Source: an uncultured Selenomonadaceae bacterium (GTDB lineage: Bacteria; Bacillota; Negativicutes; Selenomonadales; Selenomonadaceae). From it: 5,830 bases of DNA. Positions 1 through 4,773 of the stretch are shown piece after piece. The notes beneath the pieces are model-generated. The model searched no databases and was not told the DNA's origin. It saw only the letters and a list, made by a program, of their open reading frames with translations. The stretch lies in contig CAJOKY010000154.1 of assembly GCA_905235425.1 (NCBI GenBank), positions 1 to 5,830 of the forward strand, given 5' to 3'. The translations under genes were made by a program, and so were the position numbers. Numbering within the stretch: position 1 is the stretch's first letter; every line of letters starts with the position of its first letter.

Positions 1-189
1 GACGAATTAGGCGATACCGTCAAGGCGGAGGAAAGTTATCGCCGCTGTTACGAATTGAGTAAAAAAAATCCCCGCGCAATTCCCAAGTCCTACTTTGAAA
101 AGATAGACCCCGATGCCGCTGAAAAATTGCGCAAGGCTGAAGAAGAGGCGAAGGCTGAAAAAGATTCAGACGACAAAAAAATTTTATAA
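1..189 (+). CDS. TPR-like protein, C-terminal fragment (5' truncated by window)
   Basis: An open frame runs from base 1 to a TAA at 187-189 and gives 62 residues; the 5' end lies outside the window. The first 20 or so residues (LGDTVKAEESYRRCYEL) fit the second half of a tetratricopeptide repeat: a Gly-Asp turn, then an amphipathic helix with Ala, Tyr and Leu at the usual spacings. It ends in a highly charged Lys/Glu/Asp tail (about residues 40-62) that looks disordered. TPR proteins are protein-protein interaction scaffolds; which process this one serves cannot be told from the fragment. No clear terminator follows it, but a promoter-like sequence precedes the next gene, so the two may be separate units. 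Confidence 0.7.
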   Translation, partial: DELGDTVKAEESYRRCYELSKKNPRAIPKSYFEKIDPDAAEKLRKAEEEAKAEKDSDDKKIL

Positions 190-239
190 TACAATATTTG
201 TGAATAATTCCGTAAAGGATAGGCGCGGTTTAAGCCCTC

Positions 240-268
240 TTGCAATTTTGAAAAATTTTTTGTAATAT
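240..268 (+). promoter_or_regulatory. Candidate sigma-70-type promoter for the 304-954 gene
   Basis: TTGCAA (240-245) and TAATAT (263-268) are separated by 17 bases, and each matches the vegetative consensus at 4 of 6 positions. Transcription would start near 275, just upstream of the ribosome binding site at 287-293. The rest of the 190-303 gap shows no gene or convincing hairpin. The region is AT-rich, so chance matches are likely. Confidence 0.4.
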
Positions 269-303
269 TCGCGTTAAATTCAAATTAAGGAGGAAAAATT
301 TTT

Positions 304-954
304 ATGGCAAAATTTGATTTTTCCGGCATAACGTCGGTATTTTCAAGGAAAGATAAAAAAGAGCCTGAAACGACTCAACAAAAAGTAGAAACGGCGGCGC
401 AGGGAACTTCTAATGCGTCTGCGTTGTCGGGAATAGGTGCGGCATTTGCTACACAAGCCAATAAAGCCGTTGCCGAAGAGCAGAAAAAAAACGAAGTCAA
501 GCAGGAAACCGCGCAGACTGTTCAAGCCGCGCCGGTTGCAAAAAAAGAACTTGAAATTATCGATGCATACACGCCTTTGTTCAAGGATTCGCGCGACATT
601 ACCATTGCAGGCGCATTGCCCGGTATTGCATTCGACAAAATGAAAGCGGCGTTCGGTGAACCGATAGATCGCGGCGATAACATTTTTACCTTTGATAACG
701 GTATGACGGTTGAAGTTGCTGACAATATTGTAAAAAAAATCAGCATTATCACCGGCGCGATTGTTACTCCTGAAGGCGTTGCCGTTGATATGCAAGAGAC
801 TATTTTAAATACGACGTATGAAACTGCTGATGAAGTTGACGTTAAAAGCAACGGCGCTGACTACAGATATTTTAACAAGGACAAGACGCGCAAATTTACT
901 TTTGTGTCACGCGACGGTTATATCACCAAAATTGTAAGCGAACTCATTGGGTAA
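304..954 (+). CDS. Hypothetical protein with two BamE-like half-repeats
   Basis: I do not recognise this 216-aa protein as a named family. The ATG start is supported by a strong AAGGAGG at 287-293, ten bases upstream. There is no signal peptide. Residues 1-78 are low-complexity, rich in Ala, Lys, Glu, Gln and Thr, and probably disordered. Residues 80-216 look folded and contain two similar halves. The first (about 100-150) reads PGIAFDKMKAAFGEP, then a strand pair ending FDNGMTVEV and DNIVKKISI. The second (about 155-215) repeats the plan: PEGVAVDMQETI, YRYF, RKFTFVSRDGYITKIVSEL. This helix-then-hairpin plan, with a Gly-x-x-hydrophobic start and an I/V-x-x-I end, resembles the SmpA/BamE-like fold; that link is inferred from pattern, not from a match. 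It is followed by an intrinsic terminator and appears monocistronic. Role unknown. Confidence 0.8.
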   Translation: MAKFDFSGITSVFSRKDKKEPETTQQKVETAAQGTSNASALSGIGAAFATQANKAVAEEQKKNEVKQETAQTVQAAPVAKKELEIIDAYTPLFKDSRDITIAGALPGIAFDKMKAAFGEPIDRGDNIFTFDNGMTVEVADNIVKKISIITGAIVTPEGVAVDMQETILNTTYETADEVDVKSNGADYRYFNKDKTRKFTFVSRDGYITKIVSELIG

Positions 955-1003
955 ATGTTTCGTCAGATATATACCGATTAAAAGTATTTGAGCCAATTAA
1001 AAA

Positions 1004-1037
1004 ATCCCGCCTGATTTTAGACGGGATAATTTTTTTT
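1004..1037. terminator. Bidirectional intrinsic terminator between convergent units
   Basis: ATCCCG (1004-1009) pairs with CGGGAT (1022-1027). After one C/A mismatch the stem continues with CT/AG around a six-base loop. A T-run (1030-1037) follows on the + strand and an A-run (about 999-1004) precedes it, so the hairpin has a U-tract in either direction. It sits 49 bases after the stop of the 304-954 gene and 21 bases after the stop of the last gene of the minus-strand operon, and so can end both. Confidence 0.8.
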
Positions 1038-1058
1038 GCATAGAGTTTTGACTAAAAA

Positions 1059-1223
1059 TTACTTATTATCTGCGCGGCGGTTAAGTGTCTGCGTATGCGT
1101 CGAATCAATCAAAATTTTTCCTTTGGCAAGTGCCGCCATTACACCTAATAAAGCGTAGTGGGGTAAGGTGGCTCTTTCTGATTCCACTATAGTAATGCGC
1201 GGCTTTTTGTAAGTTTCTTTCAA
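1059..1223 (-). CDS. Putative RiPP precursor peptide D
   Basis: This is a 54-aa cysteine-free peptide. I start it at TTG (1223-1221): GGAGTGA lies five bases upstream, and the resulting N-terminus MKETYKKPRI aligns with those of the other three small peptides. A longer frame reaching 1256 would read back through the ribosome binding site and into the PqqD gene, so it is less likely. After the leader motif come ESERATLP and then a run of small and aliphatic residues (HYALLGVMAALA, 22-33) up to Lys34, then a polar basic tail. The only polar side chains in the run are His22 and Tyr23. The stop of the PqqD gene lies inside its ribosome binding site, so translation is probably coupled. It is the only precursor placed after the PqqD gene and the last gene of the operon. 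Role as a precursor is inferred from context; the family is not one I recognise. Confidence 0.75.
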   Translation of the reverse strand: MKETYKKPRITIVESERATLPHYALLGVMAALAKGKILIDSTHTQTLNRRADNK

Positions 1224-1228
1224 ATCAA

Positions 1229-1235
1229 TCACTCC
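1229..1235 (-). promoter_or_regulatory. Ribosome binding site that decides the TTG start of peptide D
   Basis: GGAGTGA on the minus strand, five bases before TTG at 1223. Its last three bases are the TGA stop of the PqqD-like gene. Peptide B has a similar arrangement, with an AAGAGGTGA element just before a TTG. Confidence 0.65.
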
Positions 1236-1507
1236 AAATACAAAATCTGTTTCCACTGCAAATCACGAATCATATCGACGAGGTCTTTTTCCAACTCCTC
1301 TTCGTCAACGTCGTACTTTTGCAAAAACTTATCTTTAATTTCATTGACGGTAGTATTGCCGTCCGCCGAATTTATGAAAAATGCCGCCGTAGCGTTCAAG
1401 TAATACATTGACAGAGTTTCCGCGCAGATAATCAAAATATCTTCATTCATACGCTTTTTTACGTAGGCGGCAACGGGAACTTTGTCCTTTATCCATTCAA
1501 AAATCAT
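1229..1507 (-). CDS. PqqD-like peptide chaperone (RiPP recognition element)
   Basis: The 92-aa protein has the PqqD plan. Residues about 15-37 form the N-terminal strands, YYLNATAAFFINSADG (35-50) carries the LN-x-TA and DG hallmarks, TVNEIKDKFLQKYDVDEEELEKD (53-75) is the wHTH-like middle, and a final helix runs to residue 88. In PqqD and related RiPP recognition elements this domain binds the precursor leader and docks it on the partner radical SAM enzyme; a free-standing 90-aa form is normal. The ATG (1507) directly follows the TAA of peptide C, with GGAG at 1520-1517 inside the end of peptide C. Its likely ligand is the shared Y-x-x-P leader motif of the four neighbouring peptides, which is inference. 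It has one cysteine (Cys28), not in a metal-site pattern. Confidence 0.88.
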   Translation of the reverse strand: MIFEWIKDKVPVAAYVKKRMNEDILIICAETLSMYYLNATAAFFINSADGNTTVNEIKDKFLQKYDVDEEELEKDLVDMIRDLQWKQILYLE

Positions 1508-1666
1508 TTACTTTTTCTCCAAAATTTTAAAACCGTCTTTTTTTTCAATGGGCGTTGCATCCAACAATTTGCGTGCCAATATCGCTAATACCGGTGAAGC
1601 CGTCACAACAGTAGGATAAATCGAGCCCAAATTTGTAACGGTAGGACGAAAATATTTTTCTTTCAT
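1508..1666 (-). CDS. Putative RiPP precursor peptide C
   Basis: A 52-aa peptide with an ATG start (1666-1664) preceded by AGGTGGTG at 1680-1673. It begins MKEKYFRPTV, matching the other three peptides at Met, Lys, Tyr5, Pro8 and the aliphatic position 10. SIYP (15-18) leads into a run free of charged residues (19-31) rich in Val, Ala, Leu and Thr, ending at Arg32-Lys33; a Lys-rich tail follows. There is no Cys or Trp. Its stop is immediately followed by the PqqD-like ATG, so the two are translated together. Function as a precursor is inferred from size, leader similarity and the adjacent maturation genes. The mature product and the cleavage site cannot be told. Confidence 0.78.
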   Translation of the reverse strand: MKEKYFRPTVTNLGSIYPTVVTASPVLAILARKLLDATPIEKKDGFKILEKK

Positions 1667-1679
1667 TTTTAACACCACC

Positions 1680-1859
1680 TTAATTGGAATTACGGCGCGA
1701 AATACTCGGCAATTTATTCACGGGCGACGCTTTAATCGCGTTAGTTACAGCACGTCCTGCAGCATACCCTGCAAGTACTGCCGCCGCCGGAAATACTCCA
1801 TTATTATTTTCCAGAGAGTCCGAATTTGTGATAATCGGACGCTTGTACATTTCTTTCAA
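1680..1859 (-). CDS. Putative RiPP precursor peptide B
   Basis: A 59-aa cysteine-free peptide read from TTG (1859-1857), with AAGAGGTGA (1874-1866) six bases upstream. This start gives MKEMYKRPII, in register with the other leaders. A downstream ATG (1850) would remove half the motif. After a short Asn-rich linker (SLENNNG) comes VFP (22-24) and then AAAVLAGYAAG (25-35) before Arg36; the C-terminal tail is basic and Ser/Asn-rich. Its ribosome binding site overlaps the stop of peptide A, and its own stop touches that of peptide C's Shine-Dalgarno. The plus-strand reading frame across the same bases has no start signal and no recognisable domain, so I regard it as a shadow. Confidence 0.76.
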   Translation of the reverse strand: MKEMYKRPIITNSDSLENNNGVFPAAAVLAGYAAGRAVTNAIKASPVNKLPSISRRNSN

Positions 1860-1865
1860 TTCAAT

Positions 1866-1874
1866 TCACCTCTT
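1866..1874 (-). promoter_or_regulatory. Ribosome binding site that decides the TTG start of peptide B
   Basis: AAGAGGTGA on the minus strand, six bases before TTG at 1859. Its first two bases fall in the TAA stop of peptide A, consistent with coupled translation. Confidence 0.65.
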
Positions 1875-2082
1875 AAAAATTTTTCTTCACGATAGCCGCG
1901 CCTTTTTTGCCGATATCTTTTCTGCCGATAACAACACCCAAAGACGCGCTCAACGCAATAGCAGGAATTATAGCCCCTTCAACGGGATTTTCCATTGAAA
2001 GGGAACCGATTTTGCCGGTGATTTCCGACAACTTCATATCTACCGCGTTGAAAATTGTAGGCGATTTATAATTGGATTTCAT
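1873..2082 (-). CDS. Putative RiPP precursor peptide A
   Basis: A 69-aa peptide, the longest of the four and the first after the radical SAM gene. I choose the ATG at 2082. The frame opens at a GTG at 2091, but that codon lies within the ribosome binding site AAGGAGGTGA (2097-2088). It begins MKSNYKSPTI, the shared leader motif, followed by an extra segment of about 20 residues (VDMKLSEITGKIGSLSMENP) that the other peptides lack. Then IIP (38-40) opens an uncharged run (41-53, Ala, Ile, Leu, Ser, Val, Gly) ending at Arg54-Lys55, with a Lys/Gly tail. It has no Cys, Trp or internal Tyr beyond the leader. The perfect ribosome binding site suggests it is the most strongly translated of the set. 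Confidence 0.8.
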   Translation of the reverse strand: MKSNYKSPTIFNAVDMKLSEITGKIGSLSMENPVEGAIIPAIALSASLGVVIGRKDIGKKGAAIVKKNF

Positions 2083-2087
2083 TAAAA

Positions 2088-2097
2088 TCACCTCCTT
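2088..2097 (-). promoter_or_regulatory. Full-length Shine-Dalgarno of peptide A
   Basis: AAGGAGGTGA on the minus strand is complementary to the 16S 3' end over ten bases and sits five bases before the ATG at 2082. It rules out the GTG at 2091 as a start and is the strongest such site in the operon, as expected for a stoichiometric substrate. Confidence 0.8.
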
Positions 2098-2108
2098 AAA
2101 ATTTAAAT

Positions 2109-3149
2109 TTAAATCGCAATGTCAGCATCAACGTGATTTTTTACGTCACTTGTCTGATGTTCTTCGTTGATTGACGCGATATATTTTTGAACTTCCGGCG
2201 AGTGCCACGCGTCAACGCCTTTTTCAAGCCAAATTTCTTTTACAGATTTTTCAAGGACGTTGCCGATTGTGAAAGGCGCCATACAATCAATGCGAAAATC
2301 GCCGTTGGGTCTTATAATGCCGCCGGAATTGACTTCTGCAACGTAGCGATCCATTTGCGCTTTAAGTGACGCCGAACGCTGAATGGTAATTTTGCCTTGA
2401 TATTTTTGACCGAGTTCCTCAATCTGCGCGTACATAAAATTTTTTTGCTCATCGTTCAAGATAATTTCGGAATTTTCGTAAGCGCGACCGCTTGGTAAAA
2501 CTTCGCCGAGAATAATTGAATTTGCGCCCAGTTTGTATGAAAGTTGCACCATATCTTCCATTTTTGAAATATTGGCAGGTGTCACGGTATGCGCAATGAC
2601 AAGCGGTATACCAGCGTCACTTATTTCAAGTGCCCCGTTGCAAGCCTTTTCAAAACTTCCCTTCACGCCGCGAAAATTATCATGTATTTCAGCTGTCGAG
2701 CCGTCAATGGAAATTTGAAACCAGAAAAAGCGATATTTTGTAAAGCGCTGAACTTTTTCCTTCGTCAATAAAAGCGCATTGGATATCACGACAAAGCTTG
2801 TGCCGTCATCGTGCAAAATGTCCATGATGTCAAAAAGTTTGTCGCCGAGAAGTAACGGTTCACCGCCGGAAATTATGCATTGAAAAATGCCGCCGTCTTT
2901 TACGACTTGCCGCGAAAGTTCACACCATTTTTCCGGCGTCATCAAAGTTTCTCTGTCACTGTCGCCTGAACGATTGTAGCAGTGTTTGCAAGCCAAATTA
3001 CATTTTCCGGTAAGTTCAAACTGCAACGTAATAGGGTATGTCATTTTTGTGGGATAAGCGCCGGAATTTTGAAGGACGTTTAAGTTTGTCCTGATAACCT
3101 GCAAATTTCTTTCGTCAAGCGTTCTATACTTTTTTACATAGTCTTTCAA
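2109..3149 (-). CDS. Radical SAM enzyme, PqqE/SPASM-like but lacking most SPASM cysteines
   Basis: The 346-aa protein carries the radical SAM signature C50-x3-C54-x2-C57 (GKCNLACKHCYN), which binds the [4Fe-4S] cluster that cleaves S-adenosylmethionine. ISGGEPLL (93-100) is the SAM-binding GGEP motif, and the TIM-barrel strands continue with VISNALLL (121-128) and FQISIDG (144-150). The C-terminal part keeps the outline of a SPASM/twitch domain (IIRPNGDFRIDC, then GNVLEKSVKEIW at 296-307) but has only one cysteine there, Cys289, instead of the six or seven that hold auxiliary clusters. The start is TTG (3149), overlapping the TGA of the upstream gene; an in-frame stop lies just before it, and AAGGAG sits about 14 bases upstream, a long spacing. 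With a PqqD-like partner and four small peptides downstream it most likely modifies those peptides. The reaction (epimerisation, C-C or C-X bond formation, other) is not decidable here. Confidence 0.9.
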   Translation of the reverse strand: MKDYVKKYRTLDERNLQVIRTNLNVLQNSGAYPTKMTYPITLQFELTGKCNLACKHCYNRSGDSDRETLMTPEKWCELSRQVVKDGGIFQCIISGGEPLLLGDKLFDIMDILHDDGTSFVVISNALLLTKEKVQRFTKYRFFWFQISIDGSTAEIHDNFRGVKGSFEKACNGALEISDAGIPLVIAHTVTPANISKMEDMVQLSYKLGANSIILGEVLPSGRAYENSEIILNDEQKNFMYAQIEELGQKYQGKITIQRSASLKAQMDRYVAEVNSGGIIRPNGDFRIDCMAPFTIGNVLEKSVKEIWLEKGVDAWHSPEVQKYIASINEEHQTSDVKNHVDADIAI

Positions 3150-3439
3150 ATTTTAAATTCACGCTCCTTTATCTTTCGGCAAAAACTTTTCATCATCTTG
3201 TGAAATTCAGTTACCGTCATATTAGAGAAAAAATTTTCGTAAAAATATTTGCCGTCACAAAATTTAGGACGATTATCATAAATCTTGCACAAATTTTTTT
3301 CCGTAAGATTTTTACAAACGCCATCACCTCTGTCAAAACCTTTCATCTCTTCGATTAAATCGACGTGCAGGCAACATCCGCCGCAACATTCGCAAGGATA
3401 GGGATAGTATTTTTCCATTTGCCACCGTAAAAATTTCAT
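3146..3439 (-). CDS. YkgJ-like small cysteine-cluster (zinc/iron-chelating) protein
   Basis: The 97-aa protein has nine cysteines. A dense cluster lies near the N-terminus (C16-x-C18-C19-G-G-C22-C23), followed by C42 (GVCKNL), C51 in NLCKIYDNRP and C61 in KFC, with C87 near the end. The order CxxCC, then C-x-x-L, then C-x-I-Y-x-x-R-P-x-x-C is the hallmark of the CxxCxxCC/YkgJ domain family, thought to bind zinc or an iron-sulfur cluster; biochemical roles in that family are mostly unknown. Its ATG shares a base with the stop of the regulator (TAATG) and no good Shine-Dalgarno precedes it, so translation is coupled. Its stop overlaps the TTG of the radical SAM gene. Such tight packing suggests it is part of the pathway, perhaps as a metal carrier or electron-transfer partner for the radical SAM enzyme, which is inference. 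Met8 is an alternative start. Confidence 0.85.
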   Translation of the reverse strand: MKFLRWQMEKYYPYPCECCGGCCLHVDLIEEMKGFDRGDGVCKNLTEKNLCKIYDNRPKFCDGKYFYENFFSNMTVTEFHKMMKSFCRKIKEREFKI

Positions 3440-3816
3440 TAGATGTAGGATTTATCCATTTCAACAATCATGGCGTCAAGGTCTGAATTAAGGCGTTTAA
3501 CTTCGTCGAAAAAGCTTTTAATTTCGTCAAGTTGTTGCCGTATTTCTTTTGTGGATTTCCCCAAATCGTTTAAATCGACAAGTATTGCCAAGTCAACGTT
3601 CAACGCTTTTGAAATTTGAATCAACAGCGGCAGGGAAATGGCTTTGCTTGTCGAGCCGCTTTCAATTTGTGAAAGGTAGTTTTTGTTTATGCTGACCTTC
3701 TCGGCAAGTTGCGCCTGTGTTAAATTGCGCATCTTACGAAAATATTGTATCCGCATGCCTATGTACTGAAGTTCTCTGCTGCAGTCACTGGTTATCGGCG
3801 AAATTTTTTCTCCCAC
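3439..3816 (-). CDS. XRE-family HTH transcriptional regulator
   Basis: The 125-aa protein has a Cro/C1-type helix-turn-helix at about residues 18-80: MRIQYFRKMRNLTQAQLAEKV gives the first helices, INKNYLSQIESGS (43-55) the recognition helix and turn, and SLPLLIQISKALNV the closing helices. Residues 88-122 form a heptad-like charged helix (EIRQQLDEI, FFDEVKRL, LDAMIVEM), a likely coiled-coil for dimerisation. There is no ligand-binding domain. The start is GTG (3816) with AAGGAGG (3830-3824) seven bases upstream. It is the first gene of the RiPP-like operon, and its stop overlaps the next start, so it is made with the operon and probably controls it, by autoregulation at the region 3840-3910. 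It could be a repressor or a quorum- or peptide-responsive factor; the sequence does not say. Confidence 0.9.
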   Translation of the reverse strand: MGEKISPITSDCSRELQYIGMRIQYFRKMRNLTQAQLAEKVSINKNYLSQIESGSTSKAISLPLLIQISKALNVDLAILVDLNDLGKSTKEIRQQLDEIKSFFDEVKRLNSDLDAMIVEMDKSYI

Positions 3817-3839
3817 AAAAATTCCTCCTTACAAAACAA

Positions 3840-3848
3840 ATTTTAACA
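3840..3848 (-). promoter_or_regulatory. Candidate extended -10 promoter of the RiPP-like operon
   Basis: TGT followed by TAAAAT (3845-3840, minus strand) matches an extended -10 element (TGnTATAAT) with one mismatch in the hexamer. It lies ahead of the regulator's Shine-Dalgarno, with transcription starting near 3833. No good -35 is found at the right distance, where the sequence is the foot of the hairpin at 3862-3909, so the promoter may depend on the extended -10 or on an activator. Confidence 0.4.
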
Positions 3849-3854
3849 TAAACC

Positions 3855-3909
3855 AAAATAAAAAAGTGTACCTTGTAGCGGGGTTTTTCAACCGCGCAGA
3901 TACACTTTT
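3855..3909 (-). terminator. Intrinsic terminator of the lipoprotein gene; possible operator
   Basis: AAAAGTGTA (3862-3870) and TACACTTTT (3901-3909) form a perfect 9-bp outer stem. Inside, 3878-3885 pairs with 3890-3897 (GCG, one mismatch, GGTT around a TTTC loop), with an asymmetric internal loop between the two stems. Read on the minus strand, the 3' arm runs into TTTTTTATTTT, which suits a terminator 21 bases after the lipoprotein stop. Because it abuts the promoter of the XRE-led operon, the 9-bp palindromic arms could also serve as a regulator binding site; that second role is speculative. Confidence 0.7.
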
Positions 3910-3930
3910 GCATAAAAATTTCTGTACAAA

Positions 3931-4773
3931 CTATTTTGCCGTAACGACGGCGGAAATTATATCGGCGTCCGTGAAAGTGACAGGTTCCAATAACATAAAC
4001 GTTGACGCGGAAATTATTGCCGCCAAAATTCCCGCGCAGATTTTCATATAAAAAATATTTTTAGCCGCCTCGCCTTCGTCCTCGTTAATCTTAGATTTTT
4101 TCAAGAAGTAAATCATAGCGCCGAGCAAAAGAATAATTACGGCAATGGTTACGGCGATTTTAGCTTTATGCCAAATTCTGAATTGAACCTGCACCGAAAC
4201 ATTTTTGCCGCTCGTGATTGATGACGCCAAATTCCAATTCAAAGTTTTATCGTCATTTGAAACATGGTGAGCATTATTTTTTTCTGCCGCGTAGGGAAGA
4301 TTTATCACCATGTCGAATTTAATTTGCGGCATCATAGATTGAACAAACGCGTTGTCAAGATATTCGTCGCTGTCCTCCGGCGCTTCTGAAAGAAAATCAA
4401 AACTGTATGCGTCGTAAAACCAGCCCTTACGCTGTTGAATGCCTTTCGCCTTGCCGGGTTTACTGCCGAAAATATCCATCTTCTGCGCGGCGAACTGTTC
4501 GATACTCTGATACTGCGTCGTGACTTTGTAGCCGGACATATTCCCGCTTGCAACAGGTACAATTTCCGTCGCGCGGTTACTGCGCTCCATGTCATTTTTC
4601 CAACCTTCTATGTGTTCGCGCAGGATCGGTACGCCCATAATTTCCGTGTTCAGCGTAACTTTGCCGTCGTCGTCAATTTTCAAATCCGATTCACCTTGAA
4701 AGCAACCGGCACTTAAAAAAGTTACAAATGTCACCAGCATAACACCAAAAATTTTTATAAAATTATTTTTCAT
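3931..4773 (-). CDS. LppM-like (DUF3153-type) membrane lipoprotein
   Basis: The protein is 280 aa from ATG 4773, with GGAG at 4784-4781. A longer frame to 4896 exists but runs through the divergent ridA gene and lacks a start signal. A lipoprotein signal peptide is clear: KNN at the N-terminus, a hydrophobic core (8-20), then lipobox L-S-A-G-C24. Residues 25-200 fit the LppM domain: an opening DLKIDDDGKVTLNTEIMG, a middle Gly-Tyr-Lys-Val-Thr-Thr strand, and a closing LNWNL followed by a strand ending VSVQVQFRI. A transmembrane helix (about 205-225), a short charged cytoplasmic-type loop and a second hydrophobic helix (about 245-263) follow. It should be anchored outside the membrane by lipid and by helices. 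LppM homologues have no firm biochemical role in Firmicutes. It ends at a terminator and is not obviously linked to the RiPP-like operon. Confidence 0.82.
   Translation of the reverse strand: MKNNFIKIFGVMLVTFVTFLSAGCFQGESDLKIDDDGKVTLNTEIMGVPILREHIEGWKNDMERSNRATEIVPVASGNMSGYKVTTQYQSIEQFAAQKMDIFGSKPGKAKGIQQRKGWFYDAYSFDFLSEAPEDSDEYLDNAFVQSMMPQIKFDMVINLPYAAEKNNAHHVSNDDKTLNWNLASSITSGKNVSVQVQFRIWHKAKIAVTIAVIILLLGAMIYFLKKSKINEDEGEAAKNIFYMKICAGILAAIISASTFMLLEPVTFTDADIISAVVTAK

Noticed and set aside
343..851. Long minus-strand frames opposite the 304-954 gene
   Set aside because: They are antisense shadows, rich in Arg, Phe and Cys without domain features, and lack ribosome binding sites.
1224..1256. 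N-terminal extension of peptide D to an upstream start at 1256
   Set aside because: It would read through the PqqD-like gene's end and its own ribosome binding site, and breaks alignment with the other precursors.
1684..1998. 104-residue plus-strand frame across the peptide A/B region
   Set aside because: It is antisense to peptides A and B, has no ribosome binding site and no recognisable domain, while the minus strand shows aligned leaders with good Shine-Dalgarno sites.
1059..2082. Lanthipeptide, sactipeptide or ranthipeptide precursors
   Set aside because: None of the four peptides contains a cysteine and no LanM, LanB or LanC gene is present.
1059..2082. Spliceotide (PlpA-like) precursors, since these also pair a radical SAM enzyme with a PqqD-like protein
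   Set aside because: The Tyr-Gly splice motif is absent from all four peptides, so this class is not supported, though a related chemistry is not excluded.
1059..2082. CRISPR-like or direct DNA repeats suggested by the recurring peptide starts
   Set aside because: The similarity is at protein level with differing spacing; there are no regularly spaced identical DNA repeats.
2102..2131. Possible internal minus-strand promoter ahead of peptide A (TTGATG, 18 bases, TTTAAA)
   Set aside because: The match is weak (4 of 6 in each hexamer) in an AT-rich stretch; it could give extra precursor transcript, but the sequence alone does not support calling it.
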